DNA of 64,000 nt from Kalaharituber pfeilii (lineage: Eukaryota > Ascomycota > Pezizomycetes > Pezizales > Pezizaceae). The stretch is from NCBI GenBank assembly GCA_015179045.1, contig WHUZ01000005.1:1488001-1552000 (forward strand), given 5' to 3'. This document shows positions 10,699 to 22,322 of the stretch, piece after piece. The translations under genes and the position numbers were made by a program. The first letter of the stretch is position 1, and every line of letters begins with the position of its first letter. The notes below the pieces were generated by a model. The model saw nothing but the letters and a program-made list of their open reading frames with translations. It ran no database searches and had not been told where the DNA came from.

Positions 10699-12902
10699 GG
10701 GCGTACAGTAGATTATCTTGAGCCTTACCGTTTCTCTCCCTACCTCTCCACTAAAAAGAGTCGGCCAGAAAAACCATGTACATCAACCCAAACTTTTTCC
10801 ATTGCTCTTTTCCATATCTACCTCATTGATTGTCAAGGGTCGGTGCGTTTCGGTTTGTGCATCCCACTGCATGGAATCATCCATTATTTGTTGTCACGTT
10901 TGTTCTCTTCTTTTCTTGTTTGTTGTTTATTTTTTATTCCCTTCCATTTTCGTTTCTTCTACATGAATGAATGAATGGGTGTTATGCATATTTGTTTCCC
11001 CCCCCCAAATTACGTTGGCTGTTTTGTGCATAGCGATTGAATGAAACCTTTTACAATGTATTTCTTCTTTTTTGAGCTTTTTGTATCCCCCTTTTTGTTC
11101 CTATGCTTAGCTTCATTTTTCTTTTCTTCTTCTGCTGCTTCGGCCAGCGAAGGTTTTTCACTCCCCACCCCCCTTGACCTTTTGCAATCTAAGCCATTCA
11201 AATATTTTGATTCTCACATCCTCTCCTTGTTTATCTGCCAACCATCTACTTCGCGTTTTCGACATCCAGGAGATAGTCTTATGTGCCTTCTTATCTAATT
11301 CATCTATCCACATTTTTATCATGCGACCATTTATTCCATTCAAATTCATTCATAACGCCTTTAACGGTATCCCGTATTTTCATCAATGGGTTCGGAGTTT
11401 GTTTATCTTTTCTTGCTGCCGGAACTGTATCGTTTTCACGTGTTTTGGAAAATTTTTTACCTTTTTGTTTGAAGTAATAAGTTTTGTGGTTTACTTTTGA
11501 AACCCTCATGCAAGGACATATACATACATACACATTAACTCTCGAGACCATATACACAAACATACATAGTACAGAGATAAGATAATTCGTATCCTTTTTT
11601 TCCCCCCCTCTTTTCTTTCCCAACTAACATTAAATATGTTTCAGCAACTGGGATTTATAATGCGTGGAACCCGCCGGGTCCGAATAGAAAGGAGTCATGG
11701 TGTATACACTGTTAGAGTTCAGCGGTCTGGGGATCTTGGAAGAATATACTGCTTTAGATGAGGTTACTACTTGGTATGTGAAGGTCGGGTGATATAGTGC
11801 AGTAAGTAGGTCTCACGAGATTGGAGCGGTTGATGCAGGGGGGGTTCAGTCAAAATGTATGTAATCTCAGTTCAAAGCGCAACAAGGTACTGTGCACCAC
11901 CACTACTACTACTACTCATAATATTCAAGAATGTACATTGCAGCTTCAATATATGAGTACAACAGGATAGATCATTTCACACGTTTTTCCTATAGGTATT
12001 ATCACAACCATCTGATGGTGCCATATCGCAAGATATGGTACAACCTAACGCTTGTTAGAGAAGAAGTTAGCCTCGTGCCCGGACTAAGAAGAAGAAGGAG
12101 GAACTACATTAGTATCATATATTACATGCGCGGCAATTTTTCCTGATCCTAATGTTTCACGATATGGAAAAAGTATAATATATATTACTACAGCTAGCCT
12201 TGTGAACTATATTACATGCAATCCATCGCTTGGGGGGGGCTTACCTGGAGCCGTCGATTTACCATGGTACGGCGATTGCGCTAATATAAGGAATGGGATG
12301 GGCTGGGTTGGGTTGGGGATACGCAGGGAGAATACGTCTCACAGCTTACGTCGGACATGGGAGAGTTGTGAGGAGTTTTATGCGGAGGTGGGACGGGAGG
12401 GAGGGAGGGAGGGAGGGAGGGAGGGAAACAACGGGGTGTGTGTGTGTGTGTGTCCGAGCTCTAGCTATAGTCGATGGGTAGAGGCTGTTTCATCCATAAA
12501 CCTTCCAGTACCCTAAATCCTTGAACATATTCAGACACAGATTTTTTTACTTTTTAACGAGGAGAGTACTGTATCTGCTGTGCGCTGGGGATTGCATGGC
12601 AAGGTTTTGGTAATAAAAAAAACAGTGAGCTAATATAATTACCTTTTGTCTGACCTGAACATGTTCTTCTTGAGTGACTCACATACCCAAGCACTACTGT
12701 AGTATTGCGAATGGTTGCTGATAAAACTCTAAGATCTGCCTCGTTTCCCTCCACGCTCTTATAGTTTGGTTCACGAGATTACCCCAAGGTCACACGCCAA
12801 CGGCACGGTACGGCCTCATAAACGGGCCGGTATGTTCCGGGATGCCGTATGCGAGGGACCAATATTGCACAGGGGATAATGTTGGGACCGCAGTCGGTCA
12901 AG
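10699..12902. other. Intergenic region downstream of the MAPKK gene
   Basis: T-rich 3' sequence (10700-11500) with homopolymer runs, then AT-rich sequence. I see no gene. The NLR repeat array begins at 12903. Confidence 0.6.
12395..12453. repeat. Microsatellites (GGGA)n and (GT)n
   Basis: About eight GGGA/GAGG units at 12395-12426 followed after ten bases by nine GT units at 12436-12453. Confidence 0.9.
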
Positions 12903-13477
12903 TACATACCTTACTGTATTAGTATTCCATGGGCCGCCGCGACATGCGCTCGAGATGAGCATCCCCCCGGTTCACTGTGTATATTGAAATATTGTATCAA
13001 TAATGGTCCACAGCAACCGGGGGGCGCCTCGGACGCATGTCACTCCGGCCCAGGGATAGAGGATACAGTAAGCCCCAGAGGTTTGGACATTACGTAGTGT
13101 ATGATAACAGGGGTCTCTATCGCTCCCCCCCACCCCAGGCTTTTCTACGCCCTATACGAGTAATAAATAATGTGCATATCACACTGGTTGCGAGACATTT
13201 GCAGCTCACACGTAATGAATGCTACGCATCGTACAAAATCTACCCCGAGGCACCCCACCACAACGAAACTGAGTGTTATCCAACGTGATATGATCGAACG
13301 TGTATTCTACACATCTTCTATGAATACCGTATAGTGCTGTTTAAAAAAAAAAAAGATTTTGAAAATAAAAAAATGGCAAAATAAAAACAGATAGGCTGCC
13401 CTTGTTCCACTAGAGTGTAATCTTATGGAATCTGATCATTACGGTCCATCTTTAGTTGGAGATGTTGGACAAACTCT

Positions 13478-13556
13478 TCCCCAGCCGGGAATCGAACCGG
13501 GGCCCTCAATTTTTATACCTCTCCATAGCATTTGTTTTTACCTCCATCACTAGAGA
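13478..13556 (-). ncRNA. tRNA-like sequence (degenerate tRNA or tRNA-derived SINE head)
   Basis: On the minus strand a perfect pol III B-box/T-loop core (GGTTCGATTCC) is followed by CTGGGGA, which can pair through G-T wobbles with TCTCTAG 79 bases earlier, as an acceptor stem would. The D-arm region is too long and the anticodon stem pairs poorly, so it is probably not a working tRNA. Related copies near 24600-24690 and 35455-35545 keep the B-box but have lost about ten bases of the 3' acceptor side. Confidence 0.35.
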
Positions 13557-14269
13557 TAACAGCATATCCACTTCACCGAACTATAGGTTAGTTTGGAGGG
13601 TAAACTTCTTATGTTAAACCTCTGTCTCCCGTACCACCGCCTCGGACAACAGTCGATTTCGAGTACCTGTGCGACCTCCGCCGCTCAACAGCCTCTTCCA
13701 CAGGCTCTTCCATCACCCCTCTCATCTACCCCTACACCCCCTCCGCGTCTCCACAGCCTCTCCCATCACCACCTATCGTACCGCACCTTCTACTACCTAC
13801 TAGTATACCAACTCCACCTCCAATGCAAATTAAGTGATATACCTACTTCTATCTTCCTCACCATTCAGACTACCCCACCATCACCGCATTCACTATGCCC
13901 TCCAATCTAGGCTCTTCTTCCAACAGAGCCTGCATATTTTCCGCTCCTGCAATATTGTTCAAGCAACTGAATAATATCGATGTAGCCAAAATATTAATGA
14001 ACTTCTCCACTCGTGAGTGCTACGTATGGAACTGAAAAGATAGATGTATTGAGCTGAGCAGAATTATGCTGCTGAATAGATAGTCTGGCATTTGTATTTG
14101 CGACGTCTGAGTATGAAGTGCGACAGTTAAGGGACATTACCAAATCAGGACGACAACAGTCGGCCCCAGCTGATCGGTAGTTGTAATGCAGATCACCAGT
14201 TCCCAGTCCCCGCCCAGGCAAGGATCTCCAGGCATTATTGCATGTGCATTAGCATTTATTGGTCGGTGC

Positions 14270-14546
14270 TGTCGAGGAGGAAAGTGGACTAGAGGGAAGA
14301 AGGAGTAAATCACTGGAATTGAACGAGGTCTATGGATCGGACTTTCTTCAACCTTGTAACGATGATTATGTTGTGTGCTATGTTCTCCTCCTCCTCCCTC
14401 TTGATATACCCGTAATTCTCAAGTGCCCACTTCCTCTTTTGGTAGTCTCCCGGTTCTTCAACCTGCCGAACCTTCTAGTACCCTCTCCTCTAGCCTTCCT
14501 TTACCAGGTCATGTGCAATGCCAAGGTCCTCCCCAGGTTTGCGACA
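14270..14546 (+). mobile_element. 277-bp LTR-like insertion with GTGC target duplication
   Basis: Begins TGTCG and ends CGACA, flanked by GTGC on both sides (14266-14269 and 14547-14550). The same place in units 2 and 3 reads ggtcggtgcctcatgag with no insert, so both filled and empty sites are present. TG...CA ends and a 4-bp duplication fit a solo LTR or a small LTR-derived element; there is no coding capacity. Confidence 0.75.
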
Positions 14547-15014
14547 GTGCCTCATGAGAAGTCAAATCGCTCACGAGAACTAGTGATAGTAATATGGCTA
14601 TATATTTTTAGCTCAACTACTTCCCGGACAGCAATTTGCTCGACACACTTGACCAACTGCGACCTCATGATCACTTGCCTGACATTCTATACAGACTATA
14701 CTTGCTTGACACACTTGCTCGAGTGCTGCTTGTTCTCATGCCTAGACTACTAGTTTCCGCCTCCGCCTTGCTTGGCCGTAGGCAACATTAAAATCTTCGG
14801 AAAGTGTTAAATGAACATTGAAGTAAGGTATTAGTGGTCCATAAATAGTTCAAACAGTGCACTTAGTTCGAGGAGAGATATAAACTCAGAAACGAAAAGC
14901 ATACAAGACATGGGACTTCCTACTTGAAGTCCACTCAAGTAACTCTACATCATATAAGTAATAAAAGCAAAAGAAACATCTACATTTAGTGAGAAATAGC
15001 GCCCAGGTGTCCAC

Positions 15015-18000
15015 TTAGGAGCTTCTCAATGGCCTCATGTCCATGTTCAGCTGCCAATGCCAACGGCGTCCGACCTCTATTGTCCTTTGAGTTGACGTCC
15101 ACCTCATCTCGCCCAACAAGCAGTTGCACAATGGCCTCATGGCCACGTTTAGCTGCCCATGACAACGGGTCTGACCATCATTATCCTTTGAGTTGACATC
15201 CACATCTTTACACTCAAGGAAAAGCTTCACAATGGCCTCACGTCCGCGTTTAGCCGCCCATAACAATGGGGTCTGACCATCATTATCCTTTGAGTTGACA
15301 TTCACATCTTTGCGCTCAAGAAGCAGCTTCGCAATGGCCTCATGTCCCCATTCAGCTGCCCATGACAATGGTGTTTGACCATTACAGTCCTGTGAGTCTG
15401 CATCCACATCCTTGCGCTCAAGAAGCAGCTTCGCAATACCCTCACATCCACTACTGGCTGCCATTACCAGCGGTGTCATGCTCGTCATCCTGCCAGTGCC
15501 CTTTGGGTTGACATCTACGTCCTTTTGCTCAACAAGCAGTCGCACAATCTCCTCATGTCTATTAGTAACTGCCAGTGACAATGCGTTCAGGCCACGTTCG
15601 TCCTTGGAATTGACAACCACATCTTTGCACTCAATAAGCAGCTTCACAATGTCTGCATGTCCACGTTGGGCTGCCCATAACAATGCCGTCTTGCCAAAGG
15701 ATGTATCCTTTGAGTTCACATCCACATCCTCACGCTTGATGAGGAGTTGCACGATGTCCCCATATCCACGTTCAGCTGCCCAATGCAATGGCATCATTCT
15801 GAGTTCAGGTACATGTGAGTTGACATCTGCATCCTCTCGCTCAACAAGCAGCTTCACAACACTCTCATGTCCATTTGTAACTGCCAATACCAATGGTGTG
15901 TTGCCCCTATCATCCTTTGACGTGACGTCTATATCCTTGTGTGCAAGAAGCAGCTTCACAATGGCCTCATGTCCAAGTTCAGCAGCTGCTGCCAATGGTG
16001 TCATACCGAGATTGTCTTTTGAGTTGACATCCACTCTATCATGCTCAACAAGCAGTCGTACAATGGCCTCACGTCCTGACTTAACTGCCTGTGCCAACGG
16101 CGTGCTACCCTGATAATCCTTTGGGTTGACATCCACCTTCTCATACTTACTGGAAAGAAGCACTCGTACAACTTCTTCATTTCCCTCCATAGCCGCAAAT
16201 GACAATGGCGTCCTATCAAGAGAATCCTTTGAGTTGGCATCTACACTCTTGCACTCAACAAGCAGCTGCACAACAGCTGCATATCCTGTGAGAGCTGCAT
16301 TTGCCAATGCTGTCCAGTCGCTATTATCCTTCTCGTCAGCATTCACATTCTCGCACTCAATAAACAGCTTCACAACGGCCTCATGTCCATAATGAGCTGC
16401 CCATGACCAAGGTGTCCGCTTCTGTCTCTTGTCTTTTGCAAGGATATCAACATGCTTGCACTCAATAAGCATCTTCACAACAGCCTCATGCCCTTCTATA
16501 GCTGCCCACATCAGTGGTGTACGGCCATCTTGGTCTCTTGAGTTCCAGTCCTGAGGCTCATTAATCAAAGCCGTCATGTATACCTCCAATCCGAAGAAAG
16601 CAGCTACATGTATGCCTAACAATCGCTTTGTCAATTCACCACTATAATGATTTTTACGCCTCAAATATATATGGTGCAACACCTGAAAAGCAGAATGGGG
16701 CTCCTCCCTCCCCATCGTAGCAACTTCAAAGCGAGCTCTCTAACCGAAGTATTGCACTGCTCCTGTCGTGCATAGTGACCCCAATAGCCTGCTGCATATT
16801 CCAAGAAGGAAAAGTCTTGCATTTGTTGCTTCAGCACATCAATTGTGGTACAAGGGTGAGCTAGCTGATCAAAGTTAAGGTACGTCAAACAGGTCTCTGC
16901 CGCAGTACTGTATCTGGTAGGGAAATATGTGCTGGCATGTTCCTTGAAATATTCCTCCACTGAATAGTGCACAAACCGAACAGTCATTGTCTCCTTATCC
17001 AAATGAACCAGTCCAATGCAGCATTCTAGCAATACTTTCTTTGAAGGAATATTCTCTTCATCCAATGTGGTATCACCTGGCTCCACTGCAAGTGCATGGT
17101 TGAGCTCTTCTAACTTTAGTGGTCGGTAGGCAAGATGCAGCCACATCAGTATTCGCATGCCCAGTTCAGCACTAGCCCGCGACTTAATTCTTTCAACCAT
17201 GCATGCGAGAGCCTCAGGAAGGCCTGCCGGTAACTCTTGCAGTGCCCTCCTCCTCCTGCTTATTGTCTTGTGGCCAAGGATCATGCTGATATGTAAAACA
17301 GGAAGCAGAAACATTCCTTGAGATTTTTCTATAATTGCAGTCGAAATATGAGCTTTCAGCTGTTCAGTCATGGCATCTGGGTCTGTATCCTCTGCAATAG
17401 CATGATTGATATAAGCTCGGATATCATCTGCATTAGCCACGATTTCAATTGAATGTTGCTGTTCAGTACCAAGACCTAGATATGTGTTGACCGCTGACTG
17501 TATATGAGGTCTCCCGGTGAGGAATATCCATGTAGTATTGAATTCACTTCGAAGCACTTCAAGGAGACTTTTTTGCATCTTTAGGTCTAACTCATCTAGA
17601 GCATCTATGCAAACAAAGCTGCGGTCAAACTTAGGTAAAGTAATCTTGAGTATTTTGAAAATGTGCTCAAGCTCTACTTTCTTGTCCTGGTGTTGAATAG
17701 ATTCCAGTATGCCTATAACCCCATCTGGTACTCGTGGTAGAGCTGTTAGAAACTGCTTAAGAAGGCTGCCGAGGATATTGACTACTGTCTGGCTTTCTTG
17801 GTCTCGATAGTCGCAATATAGAAAAGCAATGCCTATATTTTGTCGAAGATATTGAGATATAAGATCATCAATCACCATGGAACTACATAGATGTAAAGCA
17901 TAATTAGTGTTACGTCCTTATTTTATTATGTATGCAATACCTTATCATTGTCTTCCCAGCACCTGGTGCACCATAACAGCACAGAATGCGGTTATTTGCA

Positions 18001-19602
18001 TCCTGTACTGTGCTGTCACGCCACTGACAGAAACTGTTGTGTTGCAGTAGCCAGGTGCCTGTGCCTCAACCCGAGAAGACCGCACATCCTGATGTCGCTT
18101 TGGAGACTCTAGTGGGGATAGTATCTGTAGCAATTTGTGGATCCTGCGAAATTCAGTATTGTTAATGAGCTCATCTAGCTTGGTTAAAGGTGCTACTGTT
18201 GATTGAACATGACTGAGAAGATTTTGCATCTGCATAAGCATCTCAGATTGGTCCATGATCCTTTTCATTGTAGCCATGTCTGCACACTCTTGAACACATT
18301 TTTCCTTTTCAGTGATATCATCAATGAATGGCTGGAACTCAATAGCAAAGGGCTGCAATATGAGTGCTAGCTTTGTTGCCTTAGTGGCCGAAGGGTCAAA
18401 ATACTGGCGAGCCTTAACTGAGAAAACTAGAACAGCAGCGTAAAATTCTGGCAAAGCGGAATCTAGCATTTGTTGAAGATGCTGTGTTGTTGTAGAACTG
18501 GCAGTGGAAGACAAAACAGTTTTGGATATTTCCATGTATACACTGGCATAAAAATCGCACAGCGCTACCTTCTCTACAATTGTAGTAATAACCTGTTCAA
18601 GGCTCTCTGTGATCTCCATATAATTTAAAGCAACCTACCAGTGGTCAATCAGCTGCGAAAAAAAAAATACTATTGCAAGAAAACAAACCTGCAACATTCC
18701 TCTCATCCCTGCCCAAACCAAGGCTGTGACTTCCGGACTATGCTGTATTGCTGTATCCACAGTTTTTGCATACTTGTCAAAGATTTTGAGAATTTCTTGC
18801 AAACGTGCCACAGATTTGCCATTCTGCTGATGATCGATAGTAGCCTGCAAGTCATGTATTGTCAACTGAACAATCTCGCTTGCTGGTTGAAATGTATGCT
18901 GGGTGAGGTTCAGAGGTGGTAATTCCTTTTCTGATAACTTAATCTGAGCTATCTCAAGCGATCTTTGCCACAATGATGGAATGATGGTTGGAGCTGCAGC
19001 TCCGGCACTTGGGCCACCCCGTAGAGTATTGGAAGTGTTGATGCTGGCGGAAGTGTTGATGCTGGCGGAAGTGTTGATGCTGGCGGAAGTGTTGATACTG
19101 CCGGAAGTGTTGATGCTGGCGGAAGTGTTGATGCTGGCAGAAGTGATGATGCTGGCGGAAGTGTTGATGCTGGCGGAAGTGTTGATGCTGGCGGAAGTGT
19201 TGATACTGCCGGAAGTGTTGATGCTGGCGGAAGTGTTGATGCTGGCGGAAGTGTTGATACTGCCGGAAATGTTGATGCTGGCGGAAGTGTTGATACTGCC
19301 GGAAGTGTTGATGCTGGCGGAAGTGTTGATGCTGGCAGAAGTGATGATGCTGGCGGAAGTGTTGATGCTGCAGGAAGTGTTGATGCTGCAGTAGGTATGG
19401 CAGGTGAAACTACCACAGGAGTGGAAGAGTTCGAGCTTTTGGAAAGCCATCGAAGCCGGGATTTTGATCTCGTCACCTGTTGATTGTTCGAGGTGCTCGG
19501 TGACAAGGTCTGTTGCACTGTCGAACCTGACTTCTGTAACTTGAAGGGCTGGCGCCAATTAAAATCCTTGCGAAAGATTGATATTTTCTTTCGCCCGCTC
19601 AT
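15015..19602 (-). pseudogene. NACHT-ankyrin NLR, copy A (frameshifted)
   Basis: Same architecture as intact copy C: exon 1 18689-19602 (MSGRKK start, Ser-rich head, about 20 copies of an 18-bp ASTLPP-coding repeat, first half of the N-terminal domain), 54-bp intron, exon 2 17941-18634 (rest of the N-terminal domain up to P-loop GAPGAGKT), 58-bp intron, exon 3 from 17882 (NACHT core, then ankyrin repeats). Compared with copy C it lacks one base in four homopolymers: near 19018 (CCCC), 18061 (GCCTC), 16713 (CTCCCC) and 15170 (CGGG). The 16713 deletion is shared with copy B and splits the NACHT frame (16661-17878) from the ankyrin frame; the others are private. It is either a pseudogene or partly an assembly artefact. 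Confidence 0.85.
19018..19390 (-). repeat. 18-bp minisatellite in NLR copy A exon 1
   Basis: About 20 units of an 18-bp sequence encoding ASTLPP variants. Copy B has about 20, copy D about 12 and copy C about 7. All three minus-strand frames stay open through it, so antisense and shifted ORFs here are not genes. Confidence 0.9.
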
Positions 19603-20123
19603 GCTGAATGTTTATCCTTTTGTTATTGTCATTAAAGGAGATGCTTACAGTGATGAATATTATATATTATTGAGATCAAGTTTGATTCCCATGGGGCTGT
19701 GATGTACTATTCCCCCAGCCTCCCTTCAACTGCAATTGTTGTGTCACAAATTGCTTAGCCGCAGATTGTACCTATATTGGCCGACTTCGCAATTTATATT
19801 GGGAGACCAATGTTATGATACAGGGTGGATGCAGGGATCGAGCGGGATGCAGATCAGTACGCTATCAGCCAGCTCATGCCGATGCCGAATATCCTGATTT
19901 CAGCTTTGTATTCTACGCTGCAAAGTGGAATGAAGAGCAAGCATGGAGGCCGAGCTAGGTTGACTGGATGGCGAAGCATATTGTAAGACATGCAGGATAA
20001 TTGCAAGCGGAATAGAGCTCTCGTGACAGCAGCATATGTACCGGAGAATATGCAGCGGGGTGCCATATTGTCATAATTGTGATGGATTCCTAGAATTAAT
20101 CCATTTTTATCTCCACCACAATC
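19603..20123. promoter_or_regulatory. Shared head-to-head intergenic region, copy A
   Basis: 521 bp between the NACHT-ANK start and the first codon of the NB-ARC-side gene on the plus strand. Conserved in B (30443-30963), C (41060-41599) and D (61115-61661), and traceable beside relic E. Presumed bidirectional promoter; no specific factor site identified. Confidence 0.5.
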
Positions 20124-20220
20124 ATGGAAGCAGTAAGCCTTGCCGGGTTGGCTGCACAACTGGCAAAAAGTCAGCCATGAGTGGTCCAACGCTTTTCTCA
20201 AGAATGAAGGAAATCGGCTA
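20124..20220 (+). pseudogene. Truncated N-terminus of the NB-ARC-side NLR, unit 1
   Basis: Starts MEAVSLAG and is cut off after about 97 bases by the long-TIR element at a TA site. In copy C the same reading continues past this point. The copy at 30964-31061 is cut in the same place. Confidence 0.7.
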
Positions 20221-22043
20221 CTGTCGCTTACCTATTAGTGACCGAGCACCTATTAGTGACTGATCTCTTGGCACTCCTCCTCGTACAACTTCTACATGCA
20301 ATATCTTCGGCGTCAGGCATGCTAGCAGCATGCGGTAAATTGCAGAATATACAGCAGGTGCACCTGAATATTTGGAGGTTATTTGATGGCCACACTATAT
20401 ATACATCTTTTGTAATTCAATGATATGCAGAGAAAATATAGCATTCTACCCCCCCTTGCATAGTGAAGGATAGCATACACTAAATATTATATAACTATCC
20501 TCAACTACAGCTCTTTGCACTCTCAAGTGACTATAGAAGAAGGGTAGCTCACCTAAATGATGGTAGGATAAGTCGCTGTGGATTTCTGTAGCCTCAAAAG
20601 CAGTTACCAAAATATCTGAAAGTGCCGGAAGTGCTAAACGCGCCAGTATGTCCTGCTGCACACATAATATACTCCACTGCAACTAATATACCACTCTAAA
20701 AGCAGTATTTCTATGCTCTTGATATAATCAATAGTGTTTTATATAACTAAAGTAGTAGATATATGATGAACTAATTCTTTGATTGCTATATTCTATCAGC
20801 AAGCACAAATTTATACCAATTGCTGCTACTTCAATATCAGAGTACCATTACTCTCTATAGACCTTGTCCTGAGTGCTCTACATATGCTAGTCCTCTGCGT
20901 AGCTCATATAGCACTCATTTATGTGACTGCGATGCCAGCGCCGGCACTCTCACCAGCACCGTCGCTAGTACTGTCAGCTCATATATCACTTGCATATGTG
21001 CATCCACTGACTGCTCACCGTATGGTTGTGGTGAACCTATAACAAGACACTAACCACCCTGACAGAAGTTCTTGCAGCTAATTATACCTATGAGGTCATT
21101 ATATATCCAGACACAATTCCACTTATTATATTACTATAAGAAATACTAAATTTTTGTTAGTATTACTCCCTATATCATTTTATATAGATGTATATGGCAG
21201 TAATACTATTATTCTTACCTCCTCTATCAACTATGGTATATGCTATCAATGTTAATATAGTAAGAAGTTCATTTCATCAACTAATTTTGTCAGTTAGGTA
21301 TATGCTATTATAGCCATCAGGGTACTTCTATATCAGCTAATTCTGCAGCTATATACTATCGTTGGTATAGATACCTATCAGGTCTACCAATCCTATTATC
21401 CTACTAGAGGCTGTCGCACTCATAAGAGTATTTTTCCTAGCAATTAATACTATCAGTCCTGAAATATACTATACTATTCTTGAGGATGTTTTCCTAGTAG
21501 CCAACACTCCCAATTATATTACATACTATCGTAATCATAAGAGTAGTCTTATAACAATTAATCCTGTTATTTTTAGTATATGTAGTTGCTTGTTGCAAGT
21601 AATAGAAGAGCATATTGGAAGTTTTGGCACTTCCGGCATTTTCGGCCATTTCAGTGACTGCTTTGAGGCTACCGAAATTCAGAGCAGCCTTATCCTATTA
21701 CCATTTAAGTTAGCTATCTTCTTCTATAGCCACTTGAGAGTGTGAAGAGCTATAGTTGAGGAGAGTCATATAATATTTAGTGTATACTATCCTTCGCTAT
21801 GCAAGGGGGGGGTAGAATGCTATACTTGCTCTGCATATCACTGAATTACAAAAGATGTATATATAGTGTGGCCATCAAATAACCTCCAAATATTCAGGTG
21901 CACCTGCTGTATATTCTGCAATTTACCTCATGTTGCTAGCATGCTTGACGCCGAAGATATAAAAACATGTAGAAGTTGTACGAGGAGGAGTGCCAAGAGA
22001 TCGGTCACTAATAGGTGCTCGGTCGCTAATAGGTAAGCGACAG
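20221..22043. mobile_element. 1.8-kb non-autonomous transposon with ~440-bp terminal inverted repeats
   Basis: Ends are CTGTCGCTTACCTATTAG and its inverse, with TA on each side (20219-20220, 22044-22045). The inverted repeats run about 440 bp (20221-20660 and 21605-22043) with many substitutions between arms and start with two tandem copies of ACCTATTAGTGAC. The middle (20660-21600) is AT-rich and has no transposase ORF. The left flank is NLR sequence and the right flank is the start of the next tandem unit. Confidence 0.85.
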
Positions 22044-22322
22044 TACATACCTTACTGTATTAGTATTCTATGGGCCGCCGCGACATGCGCTCGAGATGAG
22101 CACTCCCCTCCCCTAGCCCCCCGGTTCACTGTGTATATTGAAATATTGTATCAATAATGGTCCACAGCAACCGGGGGGGCGCCTCGGACGCATGCCACTC
22201 CGGCCCAGGGATAGAGGATAAGCCCTAGAGGTTTGGACATTACGTAGTGTATGATAACAGGGGTCTCTATCGCTCCCCCCCCCACCCCAGGCTTTTCTAC
22301 GCCCTATACGAGTAATAAATAA
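22044..22322. repeat. Unit-start sequence (copy 2)
   Basis: Copy of 12903-13170, recurring again at 32886-33174, with a small indel before the ccccggttcac block. No coding potential seen. Confidence 0.85.

Larger units (their letters stand above)
13171..15014. other. 3' flank of NLR copy A
   Basis: Shared with 24280-25815 and 35126-36668. It holds the tRNA-like sequence, a C/T-rich stretch at 13640-13760 that leaves long Pro/Ser-rich frames open, and the 277-bp insertion at 14270. No supported gene. Confidence 0.6.
12903..22043. repeat. Tandem segmental duplication, unit 1
   Basis: Starts at TACATACCTTACTG, which recurs at 22044 and 32886. Unit 1 carries NLR copy A and ends with the long-TIR element. 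Unlike the other units it lacks the Helitron-like insertion (empty site 13170/13171) but has its own 277-bp insertion at 14270. Confidence 0.9.

Noticed and set aside
13593..13910. Pro/Ser-rich ORFs in the three NLR 3' flanks (also 24558-25157 and 35404-35943)
   Set aside because: Driven by C/T-rich low complexity and broken by indels between copies; no domain seen.
15412..16113. Ser/Thr-rich plus-strand ORF opposite the ankyrin repeats (repeated in B and C)
   Set aside because: Antisense shadow of the periodic ankyrin coding sequence.
19018..19390. Possible CRISPR-like array
   Set aside because: The 18-bp units are directly adjacent without spacers and encode ASTLPP; it is a coding minisatellite in a eukaryotic gene.
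18981..19394. Plus-strand ORF of repeated MLAEVL units opposite NLR copy A (also opposite B and D)
   Set aside because: It is the antisense of the 18-bp coding minisatellite; the real gene is on the other strand and the repeat leaves most frames open.
20779..21053. Short ORFs in the centre of the long-TIR element as a transposase
   Set aside because: No catalytic DDE/DDD motif and far too short; the element is non-autonomous.
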